Of a stretch of DNA of 64,000 bases, positions 1 through 11,982 are shown in pieces; position 1 is the stretch's first letter, and each line of letters starts with the position of its first letter. The notes beneath the pieces were generated by a model, which worked only from the letters and a program-made list of their open reading frames with translations, was not told the origin of the DNA and searched no databases. This stretch comes from Crotalaria pallida. Lineage: Eukaryota > Streptophyta > Magnoliopsida > Fabales > Fabaceae. The stretch spans positions 73,933,501-73,997,500 of the forward strand of contig CM075652.1 of assembly GCA_037953625.1 (NCBI GenBank). Direction: 5' to 3'. The position numbers were made by a program, and so were the translations under genes.

Positions 1-804
1 TTCTTAGTAGAAGTTTCATAGACTCTTCATCAATGTCCGAATCGGAATCTTCACTATCATCGGAACTCTCTTCCTTTTTATATGAACTTTTAGCCTTAAG
101 AGCGATTCCTTTTCTTTCTTTGTTCTTATCCGACTCTTCATGCATATACAAACGTCCAAGCTCCATTTCATGTTCTTGAAGCTTTCCGAAAAGTGTAGCT
201 AAGTCCATAGTGCCCAAGTCCTTTGATTCTACAATCGCGGTAACCTTAGGTTGCCATTCCCTTCTTAGACATCTTAAAACTTTGTTAACAAGTTCACAAT
301 TCATGAAAGTTTTTCCAAGAGCAATGAGATGATTAATAATATGAGTAAAACATTTTTGCATATGACATATAGTTCATTAGGCAACATACGAAACAATTCA
401 TATTCATACATCAAAGAATTTAATCTAGCACGCCTAACTTCACTAGTGCCTTCATGTGTGACTTGCAAGGTGTCCCACATTTCTTTGGCATTACGACATT
501 GAGAGACCCTAAAGAACTCATCATAAGATAGAGCCGAAGTGATGATATTTTTAGCTTTTAAATCATATTGAATTTTCTTTTTATCATCATCGGTCCACTT
601 ATCTTTGCGAGTAAGTTGGCATACACCTTCTACTTGTTTTGAGGGAATGTGAGGACCATTCTCAATGGCTTCCCAAATGTTCACATCTATAGCTTCAATA
701 AAAATTCTCATTCTAACTTTCCAATAAGCATAACCCTCTCCATCAAACATAAAAGGGCGGTTTATTGAAGCACCTTCACCACCAAAGGGATTCGTAGAAC
801 CCAT
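1..804 (-). pseudogene. gag: copia gag, 5' portion, frameshifted (C1)
   Basis: The frame starts MGSTNPFGGEGAS at 804, as in the intact gag of C2, and carries the DUF4219/UBN2-type N-terminal region with GEGYAYWKVRM and the SALSYDEFFRVSQ segment typical of copia capsid proteins. Near 360-370 the frame shifts, so the open frame ends at 301. The homologous protein continues in another frame down to base 1, including a leucine-rich stretch and the Asp/Ser-rich, Lys-rich part. The zinc knuckle would lie outside the window. The product would be a nucleocapsid protein for virus-like particles. The frameshift makes this copy non-functional. Confidence 0.85.
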
Positions 805-863
805 TGTAGTTTCCTCAAGGATCTTTACGAAAATAAAGCTCTATGCTCACGTCTTTCGACCGA

Positions 864-875
864 GCTCTGATACCA
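864..875 (-). promoter_or_regulatory. Primer-binding site (initiator tRNA-Met type) of C1
   Basis: The minus strand reads TGGTATCAGAGC, the standard plant Ty1/copia site complementary to the 3' end of initiator methionine tRNA. It lies two bases inside the LTR end. Confidence 0.85.
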
Positions 876-1034
876 ATTGTAAGAACTACGATCGATGGGT
901 GAATTAACTAGAGAACACTAGGAGAACACCTAAAAGGGGGGGGGGTGAATAGGTGTTAAAGAAACCTTGAAAGATTTTCGAATAAAACAAATCGAAACAA
1001 TTAAAACGAATGTTTTTCACAAAATATTAAGCTC

Positions 1035-1171
1035 TTAATCGATTAAGACAAACTGATAATCGATTATCACTTGAAAAACTTATGTTAATCGATTATTCAG
1101 ATCAGTTAATCGATTATTTCCTGATAGCAGATTTTTGGTTAATCGATTAACACCTTTAGTTAATCGATTAA
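1035..1171. promoter_or_regulatory. Dyad cluster in C1 LTR (3' part)
   Basis: Six copies of the TAATCGATTA dyad start at 1035, 1056, 1085, 1106, 1139 and 1160. They form three pairs with start-to-start spacing of exactly 21 bp. Three are perfect TTAATCGATTAA, and the copy at 1056 is the symmetric variant ATAATCGATTAT. Confidence 0.8.
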
Positions 1172-2017
1172 TCACTATTAAAACTGAAAATCACTTTTCA
1201 ATCAAATACGAAAATCAATCAATTAACACATAAGATCAGAGATAAAGCGAAATTGATTAACACCAATATTCTTAATGATTACCTAGTTTATGAAAATGAT
1301 TTTTCCCAAATCAATTTGAACAATTAAAACCTAACTCAATCAATTATGGAAAAACAATCTTTTCTAGGTTTTCAATCAAGAACAATATGAAATGACAAAA
1401 ACTAAAGAGTTAAGGGAAGAGAATCTTACTCAGAGATTTATACTGGTTCACTCACAACCACCGTGAGCTACATCCAGTCCCCTCTTATCATAAGAGAGAG
1501 TTTCTTCACTAAGGAATTAGAATTCTCAAATTACAAGTAATCTGCCTCTCAAGACTCCCTTCTTGATAGCCTCCAAGAGATACCTCACTCTTGTCTTGCA
1601 ATCCTATTGAACTTCTAATCTAACCTTCTTCCCTTGCTTGTTGATAACCCCACAACAAGGCTTCCACTTGCTTGTTGATTCCTCACAACAAGACTTCCAA
1701 TTTGCTTGTGAACACAACAAGACTTCCAACTTGATTTGCTTGATGAACAACCACTTAGACTTCCAATTTGTTGAGAATGTTTGCCTTCTTGCAAAGATTA
1801 CAACTCAATACAAAACACAATATCCTAATGAATCTCCTTCAAGAACTATGAACAATTAAACTTGAGATTCAAAGGTTTCTTGATCAAAGAATATGAAAAT
1901 AAAGAACTTTGATCTTTGAGAAAGTGAGAGAGAAAGTTGAGAGAAAATAGAGTGACTTTTGATCTTTCTAAAATGATATGAAAAATGAAGTTAGATAATC
2001 AAAATGATTAGGAAAAG

Positions 2018-2027
2018 GTTTATATAG
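2018..2027 (-). promoter_or_regulatory. TATA box of C1 LTR
   Basis: CTATATAAAC on the minus strand, matching the TATA boxes of C2 and C3 in sequence and in distance to the dyad cluster. Confidence 0.6.
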
Positions 2028-2104
2028 AATACCCAAAAGTTAGGAAACTTAAAAACTGATTTTGAGAAGTGAAAAACGTATTTTAAAAAGCAGTTCAGCA
2101 GGTG

Positions 2105-2186
2105 TTAATCGATTAACATATACACTTAATCCATTAAACACTGTTGAATGTATGTTAATCGATTACCATTCTACTTAATCGATTAA
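2105..2186. promoter_or_regulatory. Dyad cluster upstream of the C1 TATA box
   Basis: Copies start at 2105, 2126 (one change), 2155 and 2175. The nearest lies 78 bp from the start of the TATA box on the minus strand. Confidence 0.8.
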
Positions 2187-2561
2187 CCCCTGTAAAAATC
2201 AATTAAAAAACTTGTTTTCTCAAAACTAAACCTTTTCTTTCAAACCTTTAAGCCACATATTGATTTAGGTTAAGAGAATTACTCAAATCATAATATGATC
2301 ATGCACTTGATAGAGATTCACTACCCTTTAATAAACTCTACCCAAACTCATCAAACTCTACGACTCAAAATAAAGATATTACAAACAATACACAAATTGA
2401 ATCTAAATGAGCTTGCTCTCTCTATATCATTTGTTGATTGTTGTTCTTTGGTGAGCTTCTCCATGACTTGAGCTTGTTCAAAACATTTGTCGTTATCAAA
2501 ACCATGCACTTGCATAATAGATCTCACAATCTTCACATGCACATGCACACTATATCTAACA

Positions 2562-3089
2562 ATTCTAAGAATCGGAAAGAGAATTCCTAGGATCGGTGCG
2601 AGAATGTGCAGAGGTCAGGTTTGACGGTGATCCGTCTGTAACCATGGGGATTATTATGGGTAAAACGGTCCTATGATGGGGGTTCTGCAGACTTTTCCCG
2701 GGAGAGTTTTGCTTAACCTTAATATATCCTATCGACCTCTAGGTGCATATCATGGCTGCTGAGGGCGGATCTTTGGCAATGATCTAACCCTAGAAAGAGA
2801 GGGTACACATGGATGAGTTGTGTGATCTGTCGTGGTTGAAAGGCGTTTACTCCCAGTTGCTTTCCTATGATTTAGTAATGAGAAACCAGAGGAAGGGTTG
2901 AGAAGAATTGATATTGGATCCAAGGATGTAGATGAAATTAGCATGCATCATGCCACATAAAGATAAGATAATATGATTGTAAATCAAGGATTGAGCATAT
3001 GAAATGCATTATGATGATTATGAGTGTATGTTTGTCTATGATTACTCAATTAATTATCTGCTTACGCGATATAACAAGTGATTTATTCC
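2562..3089 (+). repeat. E0 5' LTR, middle fragment
   Basis: This matches 17863-18376 of the E0 3' LTR (for example AGGATCGGTGCGAGAATGTG and the ACGGTCCTATGATGG block). It is flanked by C1 on the left and E1 on the right. The open frames on the minus strand are LTR sequence, not genes. Confidence 0.85.
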
Positions 3090-3421
3090 TGTAACATCCC
3101 CGATTTTATCGAATCTTTAAGTGTTGTAATTAGTAGGATTTTGATAAGTGTTGTATCATCCCCAAGTTTCGATTTCCCTGTAGAAGCATTAATTAGTAAT
3201 AGTAAGTGCTTAGAACTAGTACTTAGCGAAGTGTAAGAAGATATAAGTTAAGAATGGATTAGGATGAATGTAGGATCAGAGTTTAGCTAAGAGTAGAAAG
3301 GTATCAGTTAGGGATAGTTTAGAAGGTGTAGGAATGAGTGTTTTGGTGTTTAGTAAGGTTGGGGATGAGTGTGGTGAGCTTAGAAGTCTTATAACTATGA
3401 AAGAAGGAAATTTTCAATGAG

Positions 3422-3612
3422 TTAATCGATTACGAGGGGCATTAATCGATTAAATTTTGAGCCATTTTCAGCCACTACTCGATTAAGGGGTGGCTTAATC
3501 GATTAATTTTTGAGGCACCTTCTGGCACTAATCGATTAATGGCAGTGTTAATCGATTAACCATGTACTACTAATAAGTATTAATCGATTAACCAAAGTGG
3601 TTAATCGATTAA
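3422..3612. promoter_or_regulatory. Eight-dyad phased array in E1 5' LTR
   Basis: Dyads start at 3422, 3442, 3475 (degenerate), 3495, 3528, 3548, 3580 and 3601. Spacings are 20, 33, 20, 33, 20, 32 and 21 bp: four pairs with a 52-53-bp period. Most are TTAATCGATTAA. Confidence 0.85.
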
Positions 3613-5058
3613 CCCCTGTTATAACAGACCCATAACACGTGTTTTTCAATGTATTCTCATTGTTTCTTCTTCTTCTCTCGCGAGCTCCCTCCTTCTCCAT
3701 CAACTAGGGTTTTGCAATTTCTCAAACCAACATCAAATAACATCATTTTAACCCCACAAATCATCCACCCATCTCTTCCCAATCAATTTCCCTCTCTTTA
3801 ATCTCATATAACTCTCTCTCTCTCTCCAAATCCCCAAATTGAACCCTAAAACCCCAACTTGTACAATCCATGACATAGAGTCTTCTAATCAATCAAGGAA
3901 GCTTGGGGATCACTAGGAATCAAGGATTTGAGTGCTAAGGAGCTAGGATTTGGAGTTGGTGAATGGATTCCATGAGAATCCCAATTTCTCCTCTTCTCTT
4001 CAAGAGGTAAGGGGGAGTACTTTGGTTCTAATTAGGGAAAGGATTTAATGATAGTAATAGGGTCATAGTTAGATGTATTTTGTTATGTGAATGTTTGACT
4101 GGTATGTTTGGGTGTGAAAGTTTATGTTATGAATTAGGATAGATGTTAGTAATTGATTATTATAATTGTTAGTGAATTAAATGATCAAATGAATGATATG
4201 GTTATGATTGATATGAAAGTATGTGATGAACTTAGGGTGTTGCTAGTTATTAAATGTTATTATTGTTATTGAATTAAATGGATGAATGAATAAATGTTAT
4301 GATCATGGTTATTATTGTTGTTATGGGTGATTACTACTATATATATAGTATGGCCATAACCCTAAGTTAGAGAACCCAACCAATTGGATATAAAGTATTA
4401 AAGATTTGATTAACAAAAGCCATATAAAAATGGACTAGAAACACGTGCATGAAGGAGTAAGGTGGACCTTAGGTGTTCGGGGAAAAACATACGTCGTTTA
4501 CGATTGATGAGGGCAAAAGTAAATATTGGGATTTATTATGGAGAACTTTGATCCTGCAAAGGACACGGGTTTGCTTTCCGTGTTGGGGATTGGTTCTACG
4601 CAAACCATAATAATTCCATTACTTTGGCTCGTTTTGGCCAGTCGAGGGTGATTTCTGCTAAACCAATTTGGGCAAATCAATCCAAATTGCATGACGAACC
4701 CTATAGGGGTGAAGTGTTGTGCAAGCGGGTGAACGAGGGACCTTCCTAAGTGGAGGTGAAGCACCCAATTATAGGTTGAGAAATACTTACTCCTGGTCGG
4801 TTTTCCCGAGAGTGGAGGGTGTATGTGAGGGTTGAAAAGTGTTATTGTTATTGGAAATGGAGAAGTGCATTCATTGTTATGTAATGAGTTTAATTCACTG
4901 AATCCAATGAAAGTGTTAAAGTGTTATAGTGGATAAAGTTAAATGGTACAGTGCTACATTGGATTCAGGAATTAAACCATAATGGTATATAGTGCATTTC
5001 ATACTCATATGATTGAGCATCCAAGCATTGTTAGGTGTTGATTTTGTATACTGAATTG

Positions 5059-5060
5059 TG

Positions 5061-5100
<40 letters not shown>
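5059..5100. repeat. (TA)n(TG)n microsatellite in E1 5' LTR
   Basis: An uninterrupted TA run is followed by TG repeats. The same tract in the 3' LTR (11353-11399) has more TA and fewer TG units, so the two have diverged since insertion. Confidence 0.9.
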
Positions 5101-5232
5101 GGTATGTCTAGTTATGCCTTATTACTGTTATTTTAAGTGTTTTCCTTGATTATTATTCAAATTACTCACCCCTTAAGTTGACCATTTTAGGTACCTTCGG
5201 AGAAAGATGTTCATTGTTTCCGCACCGTGAAG

Positions 5233-5259
5233 GTATACTCTCAATTATAGAGAGTATAC
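5233..5259 (+). other. Conserved stem-loop in E1 5' LTR
   Basis: GTATACTCTC and GAGAGTATAC form a perfect 10-bp stem around a 7-nt loop. The same hairpin is present in the E1 3' LTR (11532-11558) and, with changed loop, in S1 (54683-54709). A second small stem, GACC with GGTC, follows at once. Confidence 0.7.
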
Positions 5260-5672
5260 TATTATTGTGACCTCCTTGGTCTCATTATTATTGTTGCAAC
5301 CATTCTTGGATAATGTAATGTAAAGTGTTTTATTAATTAAAATTGTTTCAAGTGTTAACTTTTATTTATAAGTTAAGTGTACTTCTATTTCTTGTATAAA
5401 GGACTTTTTAAGAACATTTATTTTCATTAAATGTATTAATGGTTGTGAAGGATATAAAAATATCCTTTTCTTATTTATTTCAAAGTAAATGTATAAATTT
5501 TGTTTTGTTACAAATAAACTGATCTGGTCTGACAGGTACAAAGTTAACTTGGGGAAAGTTAATATTTTAGAGTAAACTCCGCCAAATTTTTTTATAAAAC
5601 CCCAAGTATTTTCTAAAGAAATCAATAATAAAAGTAAAGTATTAAAGTATAAAAAGTTAGGGTGTTACATTA

Positions 5673-5682
5673 TGGTATCAGA
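5673..5682 (+). promoter_or_regulatory. Primer-binding site of E1
   Basis: TGGTATCAGA follows the LTR end by three bases and matches the first ten bases of the initiator tRNA-Met site. The next bases (TC) depart from the canonical GC. Confidence 0.75.
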
Positions 5683-8600
5683 TCAATGGTTGCAATTCTC
5701 GGCTGTGGAGTTTGGATTTCCTACTCCCAAAGGGTAACTCCACATGAGAGTAACTAACAAGTAGTGAGCTAAGTAGTCTATTGTAATAGTTTATGCATGC
5801 ATACTTAGCTAGAGTTAGCATAGTTTAGTAGTAGTGAAGGAATAGTCCTAATGATAGTTTAGTAATTATCAGGTTAAATCTTCAATTCAAAGTGGACTAA
5901 ATAGAATTTTCAATTGTAGCTTTGTTGTACTTTGAAGCGGACCGAAAGTAGAGACTGAGGGAAGTGAAAACTCCCAACGGGTCAGAGCAAGAAATTGCTA
6001 CCCCAACGGGATGGACTAAACCTTAGTTTTGAATTAAGTAAGTCAACTTCGGATATGACGAAGAATTGAAACTTTTACGTGAAATGAAATTTCAAAGTCT
6101 TCTTTTGAATGGAAGATGAGTCATCTCTTATTATTTGATTGGAATTCAGGTTGTACAAAAATGGTTTTATCTCTAATGCAATGTAGTATCGAGATGGGCC
6201 CCTCGAGGCTTACATTTTATTAGAAGATGATATCATTGAGTCCTCGAATCCAATGAAATAATTATCGAATTTCTTTTCTATACATAGGAATAGGAGAAGT
6301 ATTAGGAATCATTGCATCATAGACACTCCGAGCATTCTTTATCAGAGTGCGCAGCGGAAGTGAATAGGTGTCAACCTGATGTACTTGCCTTTAACTTTGA
6401 TGACTGAGTGTCGTCTCTAATAAGACCTAAGTACTTTCCACAATTCCACATTGTGTTTGGTGATAAATACACTACTATTGAAAAGGTGTACATGTGTTTT
6501 TGCATCAAACTATTTTAAGACTTTATTTTGAAAAGTATTAGTAGTATGAATTCTAACGAGTGTCAAGCATACTAGTATTCTAATACTTTCCAATGTGTGG
6601 AAGTGATTCAAGCTTTGATAATTGTTCGAATGTCACACCACCAATTTTTAAACATGTATTGTTAACAAAGTGAATTCCTAAGTAATGGAATGATGGTGTA
6701 GTTTATTATTGGATTACACCAATTGCCGATTAAATAGGGATTCACCGAATGTGACATACGTCAATTTGAAACAAGATTTGAACTTCAAAGTTGAAATAAA
6801 AGGAAGAGCATTTATTAAAAATTTGAAAGCACGACTGAAATTCAGTTTCACCCGATATCGGCACTCCTTTTATTTGAATTTGATGGTCATAGCGGATCCT
6901 TACTTTTCTTTGTCAAAGGAGTCCACCAAAACTTTTGAATTAGTTCCAAAGCCAATGTGAAATGATTTTGGAAATCTTTATGAATACTTTGAACTTCTGG
7001 ATGCTTGACATGTTTCTTATCATTAGCTAACTTTGTTAAAGTTCAAAGTGAAATTGATTTATAAATTACAAAGAGTTTTCCCTTATTTTCGGAAAGAGAT
7101 AATTTTTGGGAAGTTCTCTATCACCAAAGAACAAATTTTTCTTTACAAGTTAGAACTTCATTGTTTTCTATTACGATGTGGAATTGAGAAATGCAAATGA
7201 CGATAACAAAGTGGGTTAAAGGCAATGTATCTCACATAGAGTGAGATTCAAGTCTAGAATCTCAAGTAATGTAATGGATGTTATATCTTTCCATTTAAGT
7301 TCACATAGAACTCAAGGGAAATGCGGAGTTATTTAATGAATAAGCTATATTCCATAATCGCAAACAATTTTCAAACCAATGTTAACTATTTCATGGAATG
7401 TAGTTTGTTGGGTATTAAAGTCCCAGTCATAACATCCATTATAAGAGTCTTAGCACCAGAGTCTAGATAGCAATAAGAGATTTCAACTAGGGTTCTAAGA
7501 TAGAAAGCAGTTAGGCGAAACCCTAACCTAAGGAACCAAATAGGAAACCCTAAACCTTGTGTGAGGAATAGACAAGCATAGGTCTAGTGGGAGTCTTAAA
7601 CTTGTAGAGTTTAAGTCTTATGTATATGTGTATATATATATAGGTGTATATAGGAGGTAGGTTTTGATTGTTTTAGAGTTATTGATTTTCGTGTGTTTGA
7701 ATTGTATATTAGTATATTTGTAATTTCAAATTTTCTAAGAGTATATACTAAATCAAACTATCGTTGGAACCATTTGTTTTGTATTTTTCATACTAGTTCC
7801 AAATCTAATTATTTTTATTCGCCTTGTGTATTATTTAATGATGACTTTTGATGAAGAATGTTTTCCACCCACTATTTAGAGTGATTTTATGAAAGCACTA
7901 AACCATTCTTTATCAACTAAGTACTAAATTAAATTTTCAAAGCTAATTGCCTTATGTCCTTTGAATGGCAATTTCTAACTTTAAATCTTTTCTATTGTAA
8001 TTATATTTTTCAATGTAATCTTTCTTCTTTAAAGAATTTTATGAATGATCAAACTTATACTTTGATGAACTGAGTCCTGGTATAAAGGGAAACTCCTTTA
8101 CTATATCTATAGGTTTATAATTGAAGTATATTTTTCCATGTAATATGTTCAATCCATATTATAAACACATATTGAATAGACTTTTCAAAGGACCACCACT
8201 ATGTTTACCCTTCATAATAACCCTTAATTTCAATCGTATTCATGTGTAATCCATTCTTTGATCAAGATTCTTTTGCAAAGGAAATTTTAGAAAAGCATGA
8301 AATGGTAATTTTTGAAAATGCTTTCAAGTAACCTATCGCTTTCACCCGACGAAGGCATATCTAAAAATCGTATTTCTTGTATAGTGAATAACTTTGGGTT
8401 GGAATTTAAACTCATCTTCTTCATGAGTAACCAACTCTATTTTTGGGTGACCTTCTAAGTGTGCAAATGTTGTTACCCTTTGAACTGCAAATTGCATAAC
8501 CTTTTATCAAATGAATATCAAAATCCTTTCAAGACTTTTACTCAATTCAATTCAATGCAAGACTATTTTGGTATGTATCGATCATTTTTACTAACTGTGT

Positions 8601-9348
8601 TGAGCTGATGTTTTAATTTTCTTTTAAGAAATGTACTCTTTGATAAGATTTTGAAATGATATTCACTGCATTTGGGTTAAGTTTAATCTTATAAAGAATT
8701 TTAAATAAATAATGTTTTAAATTTTGTGTATGTTGGTTATTTCTCTTGATTGTTCTTTTTAGAATTATGCTTTGTCGTGCTAATTTCTTTCATTGTTAAT
8801 TGCTTTCTGTTGTGCTCCTCTTTGAGCATGCTATTTATGCTTGATTCTTTAAAATGTTTCTTATGATGATGTCTTATTTTCCTTTCAAAAGTATACTCTT
8901 TTATAAAATTCCAAAACACGATGCTCTTTGTATTTGGTTTTAGTTAAACAAATAATGTTTTTAAAACTATTGATGTGTGCTGTTATCTCCTTTGATTGTG
9001 TATGAATTAGGTTTTATTATGTTAATTCCTTTTTATTGATAAATGCTCTATGTTTGTTCCGTTTTGAGTATGTTATTTGTGATTATCTGTTTAAAATGTT
9101 TTCCTGATGTTACAGCCTATATTTTATTGAATGTTTATATGTTATAGGGAGGTTTAGGACTTGTTGCTTCTCTGATTAGTCTGAACAGATTAGTTTTCTT
9201 AAGAGTGAAACCTCAACCGTAGTTGTGTTCTAAGTGGGGGAGTGAATGCCCAAAAGTCATAACCACCTTATCGCCCAAGATAAGATCCATCGTGTTACTA
9301 GAGCATATACCTCCATATCTCTTTTAGTTCTTTGAACTTAGTCGAATT
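5683..9348 (+). other. E1 internal region, no supportable coding sequence
   Basis: About 3.7 kb of AT-rich sequence. The longest open frames are 60-83 codons and show no retroelement motif. I see two CCCAACGGG-type motifs near 5975-6010, also present in E0 (12490-12530), and the 15-mer TCAGAGTGCGCAGCG at 6342, which E0 has at 15599. A purine tract AAGTGGGGGAGTG lies near 9233, ahead of the true PPT. These shared signals suggest selection on RNA, not on protein. Confidence 0.6.
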
Positions 9349-9381
9349 TCGGGGACGAAATCCCTTTGAGTGGGGGAGAAT
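9349..9381 (+). promoter_or_regulatory. Pre-PPT hairpin and polypurine tract of E1
   Basis: TTCG and CGAA flank loop GGGA (9349-9360), a shortened version of the hairpin in E0 and G. The polypurine tract GAGTGGGGGAGAA (9368-9380) abuts the 3' LTR and primes plus-strand synthesis. Confidence 0.7.
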
Positions 9382-11351
9382 TGTGACATCCCCGATTTTA
9401 TAGAATCTTTAAGTGTTGTAATTAGTAGGATTTTGATAAGCGTTGTATCATCCCCAAGTTTCGATTTTCGTGTAGAAGCGTTAATTAGTAATAGTAAGTA
9501 CTTAGAACTAGTACTAAGCTAAGTGTAAGAAGATATAAGTTAAGAATGGATTAGGATGAATTTAGGATCAGAGTTTAGGTAAGGGTAGAAAGGTATGAGT
9601 TAGGGATAGTTTAGAAGGTGTAGGAATGAGTGTTTTGGTGTTTAGTAAGGTTGGGGATGAGTGTGGTGAGCTTAGAAGTCTTAGAAGTATGAAATAAAGC
9701 AATTTTCAAAGAGTTAATCGATTAAGAGGGGCATTAATCGATTAGGTTTTAAGCCATTTTCAGCCACTACTCGATTAAGGGGTGGCTTAATCGATTAATT
9801 TTTGTGGCACCTTCTGGCACTAATTGATTAATGGCAGTGTTAATCGATTAACCATGTACTACTAATAAGTATTAATCGATTAACAAAAGTGGTTAATCGA
9901 TTAACACCTGTTATATCAGACTCATAACACGTGTTTTTCAATGTATTCTCATTGTTTCTTCTTCTTCTCTCGCGAGCTCCCTCCTTCTCCATCAACTAGG
10001 GTTTTGCAATTTCTCAAACCAACATCAAATAACATCATTTTAACCCCACAAATCATTCACCCATCTCTTCCCAATCAATTTCCCTCTCTTTAATCTCATA
10101 TAACTCTCTCTCTCTCTCCAAATCCACAAATTGAACCCTAAAACCCCAACTTGTGCAATCCATGACATAGAGTCTTCTAATCAATCAAGGAAGCTTGGGG
10201 ATCACTAGGAATCAAGGATTTGAGTGCTAAGGAGCTAGGATTTGGAGTTGGTGAATGGATTCCATGAGAATCCCAATTTCTCCTCTTCTCTTCAAGAGGT
10301 AAGGGGGAGTACTTTGGTTCTAATTAGGGAAAGGATTTAATGATAGTAATAGGGTCATAGTTAGATGTATTTTGTTATGTGAATGTTTGACTGCTATGTT
10401 TGGGTGTGAAAGTTTATGTTATGAATTAGGATAGATGTTAGTAATTGATTATTATAATTGTTAGTGAATTAAATGATCAAATGAATGATATGGTTATGAT
10501 TGAATATGAAAGTATGTGATGAACTTAGGGTGTTGCTAGTTATTAACTGTTATTATTGTTATTGAATTAAATGGATGAATGAATAAATGTTATGATCATG
10601 GTTATTATTGTTGTTATGGGTGATTGCTACTATATATATATAGTATGGCCATAACCCTAAGTTAGAGAACCCAACCAATTGGATATGAAGTATTAAAGAT
10701 TTGATTAACAAAAGCCATATAAAAATGAACTAGAAACACATGCATCAAGGAGTAAGGTGGACCTTAGGTGTTCAGGGAAAAACATACGTCGTTTACGATT
10801 GATGAGAGCAAAAGTAAATATTGGGATTATTATGGAGAACTTTGATCCTGCAAAGGACACGGGTTTGCTTTCCGTGTTGGGGATTGGTTCTACGCAAACC
10901 ATACTAATTCCATTACTTTGGCTCGTTTTGGCCAGTCGAGGGTGATTTCTGCTAAAGCCAATTTGGGCAAATCAATCCAAATTGCATGACGAACCCTATA
11001 GGTGTGAAGTGCTGTGCAAGCGGGTGAGCGAGGGACCTTCCTAAGTGGAGGTGAAGCACCCAATTATAGGTTGAGAAATACTTACTCCTGGTCGGTTTTT
11101 CCCCAGAGTGGAGGGTGTATGTGAGGGTTGAAAGTGTTATTGTTATTGGAAATGGAGAAGTGCATTCATTGTTATGTAATGAGTTTAATTCACTGAATCC
11201 AATGAAAGTGTTAAAGTGTTATAGTGGATAAAGTTAAATGGTACAGTGCTACATTGGATTCAGGAATTAAACCATAATGGTATATAGTGCATTTCATACT
11301 CATATGATTGAGCATCCAAGCATTGTTAGGTGTTGATTTTGTATACTGAAT

Positions 11352-11399
<48 letters not shown>

Positions 11400-11982
11400 G
11401 GTATGTCTAGTTATGCCTTATTACTGTTATTTTAAGTGTTTTCCTTGATTATTATTCAAATTACTCACCCCTTAAGTTGACCATTTTAGGTACCTTCGGA
11501 GAAAGATGTTCATTGTTTCCGCACCGTGAAGGTATACTCTCAATTATAGAGAGTATACTATTATTGTGACCTCCTTGGTCTCATTATTATTGTTGCAACC
11601 ATTCTTGGATAATGTAATGTAAAGTGTTTTATTAATTAAAATTGTTTCAAGTGTTAACTTTTATTTATAAGTTAAGTGTACTTCTATTTCTTGTATAAAG
11701 GACTTTTTAAGAACATTTATTTTCATTAAATGTATTAATGGTTGTGAAGGATATAAAAATATCCTTTTCTAATTTATTTCAAAGTAAGTCACAACCACTT
11801 ACAATGTAAATTTCGTTTTGTTACAAATAAACTGATCTGGTCTGATAGGTACAAAGTTAACTTGGGGAAAGTCCATATTTTAGAGTAAACTCCGCCAAAT
11901 TTTTTTATAAAACCCCAAGTATTTTCTAAAGAAATCTATAATAAAAGTAAATTATTAAAGTATAAAAAGTTAGGGTGTTACA
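9382..11982 (+). repeat. E1 3' LTR
   Basis: A 2,601-bp copy of the 5' LTR; its first bases are TGTGAC where the 5' LTR has TGTAAC. Dyads start at 9714, 9734, 9767, 9787, 9820, 9840, 9872 and 9893, exactly the spacing of the 5' copy. The stem-loop is at 11532-11558. Open frames near 10705-10945 are LTR shadows. Confidence 0.9.

Larger units (their letters stand above)
1..2561 (-). mobile_element. Ty1/copia (Sirevirus-like) LTR retrotransposon C1, 5' part only
   Basis: Read on the minus strand, this is a 5' LTR (2561 to 878), a primer-binding site and the start of gag, which runs off the left edge. The LTR begins TGTTAG and ends TTACA. The insertion point at 2561/2562 can be checked against E0's other LTR, where ATTCTAAGAAT is uninterrupted near 17863, so ATTCT (2562-2566) is the likely target duplication; its partner is outside the window. 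The gag relates it to C2, C3 and C5. Assignment to the Sirevirus genus is inference from gag type, LTR palindromes and the multiplied polypurine tracts of its relative C2. Confidence 0.85.
878..2561 (-). repeat. 5' LTR of copia element C1
   Basis: This 1,684-bp LTR is bounded by TG and CA on the minus strand and directly abuts the primer-binding site. It carries a TATA box (CTATATAAA, minus strand, starting at 2027), a dyad cluster upstream of it (2105-2186) and a second cluster near the LTR 3' end (1035-1171). Around 1630-1760 is a degenerate tandem repeat built on CTTGTTG and CAACAAG words, matching the repeats in the C2 and C3 LTRs. The overall order matches C3 closely. Confidence 0.85.
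3090..5669 (+). repeat. E1 5' LTR
   Basis: A 2,580-bp LTR from TGTAACATCCCCGATTTT to GGGTGTTACA. In order it holds the eight-dyad array (3422-3612), a CT-rich leader with GGTAAGGGGG near 4006, a (TA)n(TG)n microsatellite (5059-5100) and a conserved hairpin (5233-5259). It ends directly before the primer site. Confidence 0.9.
3090..11982 (+). mobile_element. Non-autonomous gypsy-type element E1 (LARD-like), complete
   Basis: Two near-identical long LTRs (3090-5669 and 9382-11982) flank 3.7 kb without any supportable open frame. Flanking pentamers are ATTCC (3085-3089) and ACTCC (11983-11987), one mismatch apart and consistent with an aged target duplication; the E0 3' LTR supplies the empty site. 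A primer site (5673), a degenerate pre-PPT hairpin (9349) and a polypurine tract (9368) are all present. Only the coding capacity is missing, so reverse transcriptase and integrase would have to come from another element. Solo LTR S1 belongs to the same family. Confidence 0.85.

Noticed and set aside
3422..3612. Dyad array as a CRISPR-like repeat array
   Set aside because: Spacers are 8 and 21 bp, too short and partly repeated; the context is a plant LTR and no cas genes are present.
5670..5690. Primer-site sequences as tRNA genes
   Set aside because: Only the 3'-complement of the tRNA is present, next to LTR ends; there is no cloverleaf.
6709..6960. 83-codon frame in the E1 interior as a residual gag
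   Set aside because: No similarity to gag motifs and no conservation in E0.
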